Source: Ustilago trichophora
Taxonomy: Eukaryota > Basidiomycota > Ustilaginomycetes > Ustilaginales > Ustilaginaceae
DNA: 64,000 nucleotides
Reading direction: 5' to 3'
Assembly (NCBI GenBank): GCA_900323505.1
Contig: OOIN01000004.1
Span: forward strand, 1,116,001-1,180,000
Numbering within the stretch: position 1 is the stretch's first letter; every line of letters begins with the position of its first letter. The notes under the pieces are model-generated. The model saw only the letters and a list, made by a program, of their open reading frames with translations. It was not told the origin of the DNA and ran no database searches. Shown here in pieces: positions 10,324 through 21,200 of this stretch. The translations under genes were made by a program, and so were the position numbers.

Positions 10324-11486
10324 AGCGGATATCTTTCCGCTTTTGAGAGTGCGCAAGATAGTGTATGCGAAGGAGGACAAATTGGTGGATGGATGGATGC
10401 TCGAGATGAGGTGATTGACATTTCAACCACTCGTGCATCAAAACTCAAGAGAGCTCTGCGAAGACTCCGAAGCGTGGAGGAAGGACGCGAAACTTGCTGC
10501 TTGGCGCCCAGGCGCATTTCCACTGACGCGTTTCGTCGGAGCCGAGTTTGGATTTTGTTTAAAGTTTTATTTTAAAATGAATTCTTGAGCAAGTTCAGAC
10601 TTTTTTGGACCCTTGCCTAACCTGAAAGGGAAGCACGACTCCGACAGCGTCAAGGCGTGAGAGTGGCTTCTATTTGGGGTTTTCGAACCTTCAACGTCGC
10701 CTGGTGTCGTTCTTTATGCAGCAACTTTGCTGCAGTCACACTCTACTCGTCTCTTCCCTTTGATTTCATTTCACATTTGGGCGTCACTCGTTCACGCCAA
10801 GCTCGGTCTGTGCTGCCTTGATAGCAAAGCGTGCTGGATTCCCGATGCCAAGCGGAGGCCCTTTTCAAGCCAAAATGTGACTTGATCATAGCCATCTTGC
10901 TGTTGGATGTTGGATGAAGCATCATCCACGTTGAAGTCGTTTCCGATCAAAGTGACATTAATCAAGCCAATGTGATCTTGGAGAGCGCATACAGCCTGTT
11001 CCGTAGGACTTTGGCAACGAGCGTGGGATCTCTTTTGAGAGATTGTCGCTTGATGAGTCGAGGTGCAGATCCTCAGCCCACACGGCAGTGAAGCACTGCA
11101 AGCGCGAGGCCCAAGCGCAAGTTTAGGATCTTCCGACATATCACTCCTTTTCTGTGACAAACATGACGCCGCTGACTCTTGCGGGTCGTAAGTGTCTGTC
11201 TCCCTTTCTTGCGACTTGTGACTTCCAAACTCTGCTAGCCATGTTCTGAATCATTAGGGCTTCAAAGAGAGCTGTTTATCTCAATGATTTCACCTTCCGA
11301 TGATGCTCGTGCGCAGAGAAAATTTCTCCCTTCCCGTAACCTCGCCCGAAGCACACTTCACAGCCATCATCAGTCCGTCTTCCTTGCTTTGGAATTCAAC
11401 TTCGGTGTCGACTCTTCACGGTGACCGACATAGCCAGCACAGCCAAACACGAAACAACAGAGCGGTCAGGTCGCAACGCGATCATC
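10324..11486. other. Divergent intergenic region (RSC7-like / BTB-like)
   Basis: A 1.16-kb region between the divergent starts at 10323 (-) and 11487 (+). It should hold both promoters. A minus-strand open frame with a real ATG at 11139 and stop at 10792 (115 codons) is discussed as a finding but is not supported enough to annotate. No repeats of note. Confidence 0.5.
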
Positions 11487-12191
11487 ATGAGCCAAGTCTT
11501 CGTCAGTGACGCAGTCGAAGGCTGGGACACCACCCTAACCGCATTCAAGTGCAGTCTTTCCAAGCAGGAGGAAGGAGTGGTGGTGATCGTTTCCGAGGGC
11601 AGTGACGCGGAGGATGTGGACATGGACTCAGTGATGGAAGTTGGAAGCTCGGAATGCGATACTGTAGTACTCGTCGGATTAGATGGATCGAAAATAGAGT
11701 GCTCCATCGAGAATATTTTCCACCGATCCGGCAAGCTTTGGGAGATGTGGCAGGCGGAAGAGGGGCGGGTCAATCCTTGCATCTACCTACCCCTGATTTG
11801 GCGAGATGTGAAGCTCCTTTCCGACAGCGTCAACCTTCATACCCTACGACTCAGCTACTGGGACCCTGCCGATCTAAACGAGCTTGTCAAAGCCGTCGAG
11901 CTTCTTGTTGACTACGAATTCTACGATTGGGACGTCGTCGGACTGGAGCAAGCTATTCTGGACCGATTCAGAGATGGACCCGATGCCGATGATCAGGTTT
12001 CGCGTTTCGACGTTGCTGATTCTTTGTACTTGACCAAACTCCGCTGTACCGCCGAGAAGGCCGGCATGGACAGGCTTGTCCAGTACATCGATCAAGAGGC
12101 TCACCGTTACATTGACCGCGGCGAGCCGGACGAGGGACGCCCACGAAAGTGGCAGAAAGTTTCTGGAAAGATGGCGCGCGCCACCTACTAA
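11487..12191 (+). CDS. Small acidic protein, possibly BTB/Skp1-fold
   Basis: A single-exon gene of 234 residues starting at MSQVFVSD. The frame is open 22 codons upstream, but only from a GTG. Residues about 55-85 read TVVLVGLDGSKIECSIENIF followed by RSGKLWEMW, which fits the first strands and helix of a BTB/Skp1 fold (xLxSxDGxxFxV ... SxxLxxML). Then come LPLIWRDVKLL, a LNELVKAVELLVDYEFYDW segment and helices ending in KLRCTAEKAGMDRL. No BACK, MATH or kelch domain follows, and the C-terminus is short and basic. This could be an adaptor for a cullin ligase or an unrelated fold. Existence as a gene is fairly likely from composition and ATG context; the fold is an inference. Confidence 0.6.
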   Translation: MSQVFVSDAVEGWDTTLTAFKCSLSKQEEGVVVIVSEGSDAEDVDMDSVMEVGSSECDTVVLVGLDGSKIECSIENIFHRSGKLWEMWQAEEGRVNPCIYLPLIWRDVKLLSDSVNLHTLRLSYWDPADLNELVKAVELLVDYEFYDWDVVGLEQAILDRFRDGPDADDQVSRFDVADSLYLTKLRCTAEKAGMDRLVQYIDQEAHRYIDRGEPDEGRPRKWQKVSGKMARATY

Positions 12192-12882
12192 GTAAGAGGC
12201 GAGTCGCCGACGATCGCAGGTCAGAGCTTGTACTGACCTCATTCTTTGTCTCATCCCTATTTGACCATTCCCACTGGTCTCTCATATCGACTTCTTCACC
12301 ACGTCGCAGCCCTGACATTGCCTTGTTTCCTAATACCATTTTGCGGTACTGCTGCTCCGACATGTAATGCAAGCTTTCACCTAATCTGTACCTGTATGCT
12401 GCTCCGTACACGCGTTTGAAGAGCTCTTAGTCTCATATGCCCCGCTCTCGTCAAAGACACGACATTCGGCAACAAACTGTGCAAGACTGAGAAAAAGCAT
12501 CAACAGAACAGGCTATCCTGCGCCGAGTTTCAGGTTACGATCTAGGCGACACTCTTATACTTGTGAGTGAGTTTTCGAGACTCGCACAAATGCATACCAG
12601 ACTGAGTGAGATGCGGCTGTGATTGAACAAATCAAAAGTTTGGATACATTGAAACTTGGGCCAAGATGGGACGGCTGTATAGGTACGTATGGATACTGAT
12701 GCGATGCGAGTGAGTGCCAGAAAATGTTGACGACAAGGATATGTTTGCATATTTGGAATATAGGTCCAGATTCGGTTGGCTGGCCGGCCTGGCTGCGAAC
12801 CTTGATAGCGCGCATGAAAGACATATCAAAGTCGTGCAGCCGAGTGAGAGGTAATATAGCAGAGGAATCTGAAATCTGGGTA
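12192..12882. other. Intergenic region between convergent genes
   Basis: Separates the 3' ends of the BTB-like gene (+) and the CS-domain gene (-). I see no supported gene, repeat or regulatory element in it. Confidence 0.5.
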
Positions 12883-15852
12883 TCAGGCCGAGGAATTGAG
12901 CGCAGCAGAGGTGCGTCTCCACCACCCCAAAGCAGCGACGCTGCCTGCCAGAGCAACGCCAAGCAGTGCTGCTCCGCTGACAAAGTTGATCACGCCAGCC
13001 TCTTCGCGTTCTCTACCCGTCCGGGTACGCCGCTCCTTGCGACGCTTGTTCTTTTCTGTTCTACGCGGTGCTTTGCCGCTGCGCTTGTGGCCAGCTTCGG
13101 TTGCACCTGAGTCGTTGGGCCACGCGAGATTGAAGAAGCCGCCTGAAGTGGCGGAGGAGCTTTGACCACGCAGCTTGGAGCGGCGTTGAACACGACGTTG
13201 ATGGGCTTCGCTGTCACTTTCGAACGCCAGACAGCCGCTGTCGCTGTCGCCAGCCATGCTGCCCATTTCCTCGGCCTGGACTAGGGCGTCAAGTTCGGCA
13301 GCGCGTCGATCTTCGCTCTCCAAAGCCAAGGAAAGGGCTTCCAACCATTCAGCCGAACTGATCTGGGCGGCAATGTCGTTGTCAAGCAAACAGGCCTCGC
13401 GGAAAAAGTAGTAAGCTGGAGGTTGCTTTGCCGTGTTATGATCGGGTTGCACCAGAAAGTCTGAGAACTCGAGTCGAGAGGTGGCAGTGTTGCTCGCTGC
13501 GTGATCCGGAGATGCGACTCTGCTTGATTCAGCAACGGTGGGAGAATTGGGAGCGCGCGTAGAGGGAGATGTGGCGCCACCTTCAATCCCTCCAAATGTC
13601 AAAGAGGCCAGGCTCGGTGTGCGGCTGGACGCTGACGATGCTGGATTGCGAACAGGCTGCCTTCGTGTGTTGCTCGGTGGATGCAATCCGCTATGGCCGC
13701 CACTGACGAATGGACTCGTCAATTGCCCATAAGGAAATGCGAGAGGGGATCGGTTCGAGGCAAGGGAAGGAAGATGCAGTCGGGCATAGGAGACATACAG
13801 ACGCGCAAGCGCTCTGGGTCCACCGAGTGAGGCTACGAGTCGCTGTCGATGCGACATGTAGGAATGAGAGTGGAGGCGCTCACGCAGCTGTTCTGCGATC
13901 ACATCGCCAGTCACCGGCAGTGCAATAGCGCTGTGCACCAGTGATGGATCCAAGACTTCAGCGAGTCGTGCCTGCAGCGCACTCTGATCCTGATGCGTAG
14001 ATCCGTGCGACGTGGAAGGGAGCAGCGGCAAAAAGTCTTGAACCAGCCGTTCAGTTGCCAAGCTTACGTCTGCTGTTCTCCATGCTCGGGCAAAGTACTC
14101 GAAAGCATCTGGAATGCCTGTTGAAGATGCTTTGATGAGCTGATTCGCCAGGCTGGAAGCTCTTTGCATGCTGTACCCATTGACAAATTGCAGCCCAATC
14201 AATGACAGCGTGGTGGGATCCATGTTGTATTTTGCCAGGATCTCGAGCTCCTTCCATGCGTCAAGTACATCGTCCTCTTCTTCGCGCTGCGCATCCGTCT
14301 GTCGGGCAGTAGTGATACTCGTTTGTGCACGCTGGAGAGTGGCAGAGGTTCCGGAAAGACTGGCGACTCGGCTACCCAGTACTGTCGCGCTCTCGTCGCT
14401 TCCTATGGTGTTGATACTGAGCGTGCTGGCGTTGGGGCCAAAATCTTCATCGCTGTCCAAGCTGGACCTAGAGCCCTCTTCAAAGTGCGTGGGGTTGGCA
14501 CCGCTGCGGATCGCAGCAAGGACACGATCGCCACCTTCAAATGCGCTGAGTGCCTCTTCCAGCGCTTCGTTGAGCTGTAGCTGGGCCACATCACGCTGCT
14601 GTTGATCTTGCCGGACGCTGCGACGATTGAGAATGCGATCGCGAATGAAGTTTTCGGTGATGAATCCGTTGCGAGGCAGATCGGAACCCAACACTCTCAT
14701 CAGGCGGACAGGGAGCGCATCTTTCTGCAAGGGCGCAGGTCCATGGGCAAGGATTGGCCAAATGCCAGTGTCAATCTTGTCCAAATGAATCGTGACGAGT
14801 CGGACTTGAGGTGGGCCTGCCTGCGGAGATTGGCGAGAAACACCAAACACGTTGGATGCCGCGCCCGAGACAGGAGAGGATGAGACGGCCAGGTTCGAGA
14901 TGGACTGAGATCTTCTGAGACCGGTATTGTCGGTTGCTCGTGAAGCAGGCTCGTGACCGTATCCTCGGAGATCACCCGGGTCAGAGAGGACGGCGCTCTG
15001 ATTCAGGCTAGCATCGGCAGAATCCGACGAGCCAAAATCGCTGGAGCCGCTCGACCATTCGGTAGCTGGGCCTGCAGAGGTGGGAGGCAGCGAAGACGGC
15101 GTGGAATGTGATAGGACCTCGTAGCTAGAGCCCGAATTTATCGAGACAATGGATGCGGACAAGCTTGAATGTGACGCTGGCGGCGATTCAACATGGACGT
15201 GAGAGCTTGATGTGTGAGAGCCTGGTGAAGTCGAGTCGGATGGCGCCGAGCTTTGCCTTAAGTGTGGGTCGCCCTGCACACGCCGACTGTTGGTGGCTTC
15301 GGCGGAGGCCGAGCCTGAAGCAGAAAGGCTTGCTGCGGCCTGAGACGGTCGAGTAAAGGATCGAGTGCGACGCTTTCGAGCTCGATCACGATCTGCTATT
15401 CTCCATGTTGAAGTCTCTGTATTGACGCGGCCGTACAATTTAGCCTGGAGAATGGGCGGATGGTTTATCAATGATGCGTAGACGTGATCACTGGCGATAC
15501 GAATGTCAAGATCGTTAGATGAGGTCGCTTGCGGAACCAGAAACAGCACAGTGGCTTGATCGTGGGATTGGTGAAAGGTCCAGCCGTACAGGGGACCGCC
15601 ATCATTGCGGTTCCTCATGATGTACGCAGGACCCCAAGGGCATGGACGGACGGAGCTGACACTAATCAGCGAGAGCCTAAGCGTATAGAAATAGAGATGT
15701 TGGTGGTAGGATTGCAAGTCGGTGGCCAGCACCAAGACATCAACCGACTTGGGGATGCGTCTCGTCAGAAGGTGTCTTGGTGTTGACTGCGCCTGAGTCT
15801 GGCAGGAGGCACAGCTGAGCCCTTTTTTTTGGGAGAGTTGGGGCCCCTGCAT
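12883..15852 (-). CDS. NudC-type CS-domain protein with C-terminal membrane anchor
   Basis: A large single-exon gene, 989 residues from the first ATG. An internal ATG at 15618 (residue 79, MRNRNDGGPLYGW) is an alternative start giving 911 residues. Just after it lies a p23/NudC-like CS domain (about residues 84-155): YGWTFHQSHDQATVLFLVP, a central strand with a hydrophobic DHVYASL, then PPILQAKLYGRVN and STWRIAD, which match the order of NudC domains. CS domains bind Hsp90 and its clients or dynein-associated factors. A long Ser-rich disordered region follows, then helical blocks (about 560-660 and 850-900; for example LTSPFVSGG, EWLEALSLALESED). The end is highly basic (RRTEKNKRRKERR) and followed by one hydrophobic segment (VINFVSGAALLGVALAGSVAAL) and WWRR, as in a tail-anchored protein with the bulk in the cytosol. 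No named ortholog recognised. Confidence 0.8.
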   Translation of the reverse strand: MQGPQLSQKKGLSCASCQTQAQSTPRHLLTRRIPKSVDVLVLATDLQSYHQHLYFYTLRLSLISVSSVRPCPWGPAYIMRNRNDGGPLYGWTFHQSHDQATVLFLVPQATSSNDLDIRIASDHVYASLINHPPILQAKLYGRVNTETSTWRIADRDRARKRRTRSFTRPSQAAASLSASGSASAEATNSRRVQGDPHLRQSSAPSDSTSPGSHTSSSHVHVESPPASHSSLSASIVSINSGSSYEVLSHSTPSSLPPTSAGPATEWSSGSSDFGSSDSADASLNQSAVLSDPGDLRGYGHEPASRATDNTGLRRSQSISNLAVSSSPVSGAASNVFGVSRQSPQAGPPQVRLVTIHLDKIDTGIWPILAHGPAPLQKDALPVRLMRVLGSDLPRNGFITENFIRDRILNRRSVRQDQQQRDVAQLQLNEALEEALSAFEGGDRVLAAIRSGANPTHFEEGSRSSLDSDEDFGPNASTLSINTIGSDESATVLGSRVASLSGTSATLQRAQTSITTARQTDAQREEEDDVLDAWKELEILAKYNMDPTTLSLIGLQFVNGYSMQRASSLANQLIKASSTGIPDAFEYFARAWRTADVSLATERLVQDFLPLLPSTSHGSTHQDQSALQARLAEVLDPSLVHSAIALPVTGDVIAEQLRERLHSHSYMSHRQRLVASLGGPRALARLYVSYARLHLPSLASNRSPLAFPYGQLTSPFVSGGHSGLHPPSNTRRQPVRNPASSASSRTPSLASLTFGGIEGGATSPSTRAPNSPTVAESSRVASPDHAASNTATSRLEFSDFLVQPDHNTAKQPPAYYFFREACLLDNDIAAQISSAEWLEALSLALESEDRRAAELDALVQAEEMGSMAGDSDSGCLAFESDSEAHQRRVQRRSKLRGQSSSATSGGFFNLAWPNDSGATEAGHKRSGKAPRRTEKNKRRKERRTRTGREREEAGVINFVSGAALLGVALAGSVAALGWWRRTSAALNSSA

Positions 15853-16301
15853 GCTCGAGAGGTGGAGGGAACACTGGCCAAGTGCCCATCACTGTTGGAC
15901 TCGATTGAGATCCCAAAGAGCTGGCGCGCAGCGAGTTCAGGGTCCAGATGTCTGAGCCAGAAAATAAACGGTGGGCTGAGAGCTGTGAATTCCTTAGGCC
16001 TAACATCCTCGTTTCAGGTTAAGCAATGTTCTCTAACCTTGCGGTGTCGATCGGGATGAAGCCGATGCTGTTGAGACATGATCGCCCTCGCCGCATTCCA
16101 TACCATGGTTTTATTGAGCACAAGGCCCAACGAAGCTCAATACAGAGGAGTGCAAGAAGCCAACGGAGTGTGTACACTAGACGATCCTTTCTGGCAAAAA
16201 CGCCTATTTGTGGCCCGAATTAGGAAAGCGGCGTGGCGCACAATGTGCCAGAGATGCAGCGGTCAATGCTGACTTTGTTTTGGAAACACGCACATACACA
16301 G

Positions 16302-16313
16302 TACTGTACAGTA
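16302..16313. repeat. TACTGTACAGTA palindrome, copy 3
   Basis: An exact copy, immediately followed by additional GTACAGTACAG units, so the site is a short run of overlapping half-sites. Confidence 0.8.
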
Positions 16314-16723
16314 CAGTACAGAACAAGGCGTGTTGCTCAATGCGTGGGTGTGATCTGCGGTAGACAGAGATCCCCTCTCGCTCTAGCCCTCTTCATCTTT
16401 GAAGCTCATATGGCAAAAAGGTGAGGTCCGTGTCTCGGACCTGAGCAAGATTCTACGTGCCTGGTCTACACTGTATCTCAGCTCGGCTCTGCCATGATAT
16501 GTATGTGAATTCTACCTCTCCTAGGAAACAGTTGAGATCGCTGCAACCAAAAATATTTGAGGGTCTGCAGAATCCAAATCCCTGAACTGGCAGTTATGTT
16601 CGTGTTCAAGCTAAAATGAAGTGATTGTCAGAAGCCGTTGCCGACATGTGGGTACTAGAAGCGACCCTTGAGACGCAACAACGAGCTGCTGGTGAGATGC
16701 ATGAACAGCAAACATTCACGAAA

Positions 16724-16735
16724 TACCGTACAGTA
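16724..16735. repeat. TACCGTACAGTA, 11 of 12 match to the palindrome
   Basis: A near copy 50 bp before the double site at 16776-16797; one mismatch in the left half. Confidence 0.55.
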
Positions 16736-16775
16736 TTCGACAGCAAAGGGCGAGAGGACATAACCTGAACGCGCA

Positions 16776-16797
16776 AGCTGTACAGTACTGTACAGTA
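16776..16797. repeat. Tandem CTGTACAG palindromes, including exact copy 4 at 16786-16797
   Basis: Two overlapping CTGTACAG cores, centred 10 bp apart, share the TACAGTACTGTA spacer. The right one is an exact TACTGTACAGTA. The 10-bp centre spacing is close to one helical turn. Confidence 0.75.
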
Positions 16798-17028
16798 CCC
16801 AAAGCACATGCAGCAAGTCTGCTTTGCAACGCAGTCCTCTCGAGCGGCTTTGCAAATGAAATGTCATCCCTCTGTTGCCTCCCATTTTTTTATTTTATTT
16901 TTCCCAATGGCACCAGGTCGGTAGTGTAACTACGGCCATCTCGCCTAAAGAAGGCGCGTTCGAGAAAATATACCGAAAAATAAGATTCAATTTTGCCAGG
17001 TTCAAAAAGTGCACAGTGCGACACTTTC

Positions 17029-17040
17029 TACTGTACAGTA
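17029..17040. repeat. TACTGTACAGTA palindrome, copy 5
   Basis: An exact copy about 20 bp before the TC microsatellite and about 1.16 kb upstream of the BEM3-type start codon. Confidence 0.8.
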
Positions 17041-17056
17041 CACTGCTTGGGCGCTT

Positions 17057-17058
<2 letters not shown>

Positions 17059-17102
<44 letters not shown>
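17059..17102. repeat. (TC)22 microsatellite
   Basis: An uninterrupted polypyrimidine dinucleotide tract in the BEM3 upstream region, able to form H-DNA. Confidence 0.95.
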
Positions 17103-17105
<3 letters not shown>

Positions 17106-17394
17106 CTCTCTTTGCCTCTCTGCATGTGTCTGCATGCGACGACGGACTGTGAGTGTTCGGTTGGTCGGACTGCGAAGTCCGTGTGCAGCCTAAAAGTTTA
17201 GAGGGCGGAAAAGTGGCTACAGTACCTGGCTGCTGTCTCTGTGCGTGTCGCGGCTGTTGCTCCTTGATTCAACCACAATCGCCCAAAGCGGTCAGCTCGC
17301 CAGCCAGCCGGACAGTCAGCCGCCTGATCTCTGACTTTGAGCTTTGACGTGTATTGAGTTTTTGGGAGCTGTGAGTCCAATCAAAGAAAAAAAC

Positions 17395-17422
<28 letters not shown>
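17395..17422. repeat. A28 homopolymer
   Basis: A run of 28 A residues, preceded by shorter A runs. It is likely length-variable and prone to sequencing error. It does not follow a coding sequence, so a retroposed poly(A) tail is not supported. Confidence 0.9.
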
Positions 17423-17425
<3 letters not shown>

Positions 17426-17673
17426 AGTAGCAGCGGCTAGCTCTGAAACACGGAGAGGGGGGAAGAAAAAAAAAAAGAGGAGAGATACGATTGTACGGCT
17501 AAACGCGCCAGTCACCCACACTGGACTGGACTGGACTGCACTCTCTTCTTGTGTTGACGCTTCGACCGTCCGTCCGTCGGCCGCTTTTGTTGGATGCCCG
17601 ACACAGCAACTGCGACCTGAGACTGTGCATTTTTCGCAACACACTCTAACTGCTCAAGTCTCGTGCTTTCGCA

Positions 17674-17676
<3 letters not shown>

Positions 17677-17706
<30 letters not shown>
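17677..17706. repeat. (GCT)10 trinucleotide repeat
   Basis: A 30-bp perfect GCT repeat in the putative BEM3 leader or promoter; not in a supported reading frame. Confidence 0.9.
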
Positions 17707-17708
<2 letters not shown>

Positions 17709-18202
17709 CATTTGCGCGTTTGCAGTACACCCGGACGGATCAGCGCGCTGTACCTGTTGCCTGCTGCCTATCGTGTTGCCATCGTCTTTCAATTGGCCCC
17801 AGCCTCCTGTCTCGTCGTCCGTCTGCATCTGCGTTTGCTTGCTTGCTTGCTTGCTTGTTTGCTTGCTGTTCCCCCACTTCAGTTCGTCCAACGTCACATC
17901 CTTCCTCCCTCCTTCCTTACCCACCAGCCACTCGATTGCGGCTTCGACCTCACCTCCTCACCTCGCTTTGCAACCACGATCCACACATCCTTCGTATCCT
18001 GACCCTACCACGGATAACCTCGTCTCCCAACTGTCACCCCTACCCGCTTTGAAGACACCGACACGTCAAAAGCAACACTTGGCTCACATCATCACATCAC
18101 ATCATACACCGACTCATCGAATACGCCCCCCGCATCCCCCACAACATCTGCTCCCCTGACACGCAGCGCAATCCGCATCCAACCATCGTTTCGTCTTTTA
18201 GC

Positions 18203-21200
18203 ATGGCGAGTGCCCCAGCGAGACCGCCTCGCTACGGCATCGACAATGCCATGGAACACGCAACCGCTGACGCCAACTCGACCGCTTCGCATGGCTCTTC
18301 GAGCCGCTACACCCCTGCCGCTGGAACACGCTCCACTGGAACCCCTGCGCCCGCACCGATAGCCTTGGCCGACGTCCTTGCTCGATCCAACGCTGACCAC
18401 GTGGCTGCCCTCGATCAGGTCTTGGCCGAACGTAATCAGTTCTGTTTGGACAACGCAAAGCTCTCTTCAGAGAACGTGCGCATCTGGAATCTCATGGGCC
18501 GCATCCGCAAAGAGAACGAAAATCTCAAAGCTAGGTGTGCCGAGCTGGAACGCGCCTACGGCGTTGCCCCCAGCGCTAACAAGGGTTCGCCCCTCAGCTC
18601 AGCCACCAACCCTACCCCAAGCTCACCTGCTGGTAATCGAAGGAGGCTTCCCTACGGAGCTGAGGCAGAACGTTCCAGCAGTCCTCTCAGCTCGCCCCGC
18701 CACGGCCGACAGAATTCGAGATCCGACCTCGAACAGCGCTTGGCCTCCAGCGGCCAAGCAAACCCAGCTGCCGGAGCCTCCCGAAACCCTCAGGAGTCTG
18801 CTAACCCATCTTTCGGAACAGCAGCTGCACAGCATGAGAATGCTCCCGCGCGCTCCAATACCAATGGCTCTAACCTTGCCTACGACAGCCCCATCACCAG
18901 CGTCGACCAAGGTCCTTCCCACAGCACCAATCCAGTCGACACTGGTGCCGATCGAAGCGTCAACAACGGCCCTCAGGCTTCGATCATGCAACAGAGAGCT
19001 GCCGCACAGGCACATGCTCAGTCCATGTCGCTCGTCCGTCCAGGGCAAGGTCCAGACGAGCTCGCAGATTCTCTGGCTAGCCACGAGAGCGGCGATTTCG
19101 AGGCAATCGACCGCAGCTCGGCTTCAGGCACCGACGAGAGTCCTCACCAAATGGGAATGACCCCACACACGCCAGGCCAAGACAAGCTCCGCACCCCGCA
19201 TCAGCAATCCTATTCTTCCCCCTCCGGGATTCCGGCCTCACCCTACCAACCCACGGTCGATAGAGCTGCTGAACAGGAAAGGTCGCTGCTAGCATCTGGT
19301 CCAAACCGGAACCGAGCCGAGGTGACTCCCACCATGATCCCCTCTACCGCCAGCACCCGATCTCTCGTCTCCAAAGTTGTGTCCGAGGACCGCATTTCGC
19401 GCGGCTCTGGGTCTCGAAGATCAAAGGACAAGAAGCGCGTCCTGGCACCTCGCCTCGACTCTTCTCTCCTGCGTGTTGCCAGTGTCAAGATCCAGGGTAC
19501 CAACTACCGCTCGCCAGATCGTGGCAAGGAGTCCATCTCGTTCCTCATCACTGTCGACATCTTACATCCTCCCGCATCGTGGGGCCTCAACAGCATGGCT
19601 TCGGGCGAGCCGACACCGCCTACTTCATGGACCATCGAGAAGAGCTACAGCGACATCATTGGCTTGGACGCCAAAATTCGTAGCAAGGTCGGCAAGAAGG
19701 CCTCCCAGCGCCTTGCCCCCTTGCCCGACAAGGCGCTCTTCAAGGACCACGCACCCGCCAAAGTGGACCAGCGCAAGGCGCTCCTCGAGATTTATCTGCA
19801 GAGTCTCATGGTTCTCGAGCTGCCCGACAAGGACGAGGTTTGCACTTTCCTCTGCACGGATGTCGTTCCCAACCGCCTCCGCGATCCACTTTCATGCAGC
19901 AAGGAGGGTTTCCTCACCAAGAAAGGTCAAAACCTCGGCAGATGGGTCACCCGCTTCTACGTGCTGCGCAACTCTTACCTCAGCTACTTCGAGACGCGAG
20001 GCGGAGCTCAAATTGGCACCATCAACATTCGTGAAGCACAGATTGGACGACAGCAGAAGAGCACCGCAAGCAGCGAGCAGGACGAGAACGCCTATCGCCA
20101 TGCTTTCTTGATCTTGGAAAAGAGAGATGGTAGCCACGAAGAGCCGCCCCACATTGCCCGACACGTGTTGTGCGCTGAGAGTGACGAGGAGCGAGATGAC
20201 TGGGTTGATGTGCTCGTCCGTGCCATCGCTGAGCTCGATGGTCACTCGGTCGACGACCTGCCTTCTTCTCCTACCCAGGCGATGAGCAAGATGTCGCTCT
20301 CCCAGAACCCGTCCACCCCAGGTCGCGACGGTCTTGGCTACAACAGCCGATTGCCCGACGCTACCTTCAGCCCATCTGCCGACAACTCGTCGCGAAACTT
20401 TGGAGGCGACATGGATCGTGGCGCATCCATCGGTCAGGATTCCAGCAGAAACCCCTCGGCACGCATGAACAGTATCGACTCGACTGCGACCGGCAAACCC
20501 ACCGTATCGACTGCTGCTACGTCTCTGCCCCAGTCAGCTTCCTACCGCAGCTTTAACGAGCCTCGATCGCCCGTCAGCACCAGAAACGCCGACTTGCAAG
20601 ATCCTCCCGGCTCCCCTGGCTTGCGCAACAATGAGGCCCTTGGCCGCGGTAAAGCATCCATCAGCGGTCCGATCAACGGTGCACCCATCCCCGCTGGCTA
20701 CAAGTTTGGTGCTAGGGACGAAGCGGCTCCCGATAACAAGAAGGACGACAAGAAACGATTCTGGCAGGGCTTCCGTGCTTTTGGTGGTCATGACAAGCAC
20801 AATCGCGAGCCTCGACCTGTGTTTGGAGTACCACTAGCCGAGTCGATCGCCATTTCAAGCACTCACGAGGGTCTTGCTCTGCCGTCGGTTGTCTACCGCT
20901 GCATCGAATACCTCGAGAAGCGAAATGCATTTATGGAGGAGGGCATCTACCGTCTCTCTGGCTCTTCCGCTGTGATCAAGACGCTCAAGGACCGCTTCAA
21001 CATGGAAGGAGACGTAGACTTGCTGGCTGAGAACCAATACTACGATCCCCACGCTATCGCCGGTCTTTTGAAGACATTCCTGCGCGAGCTTCCCACCAGC
21101 GTGCTGACACGCGAACTGCATATGGACTTCATGCGCATCAATGAGCTGCAAGACCGCGTCGAGCGCGTCAACGAACTGGGACACCTCGTATCGCAGCTGC

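Larger units (their letters stand above)
15853..18202. other. Long intergenic region upstream of BEM3, rich in palindromes and simple repeats
   Basis: A 2.35-kb region containing three exact and two near copies of the TACTGTACAGTA palindrome (16302-17040), a TC microsatellite, a 28-base A run, (GCT)10 and a TTGC tetranucleotide run near 17834-17860. The last 500 bp are C/T-rich and resemble the leader of the BEM3-type gene. Open frames in this region are low-complexity and are not supported as genes. Confidence 0.6.

Noticed and set aside
10324..10380. A 19-residue N-terminal extension of the Rsc7-like protein
   Set aside because: It depends on a TTG start; the ATG at 10323 gives a natural MARTK N-terminus.
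1629..17040. Resemblance of TACTGTACAGTA to the bacterial SOS (LexA) box
   Set aside because: The bacterial box has an 8-bp spacer between CTGT and ACAG, and this is a eukaryotic nuclear region with no LexA; the similarity is superficial.
17395..17422. A28 run as the poly(A) tail of a retrotransposed copy
   Set aside because: No coding-like sequence or target-site duplication flanks it; it sits among other simple repeats.
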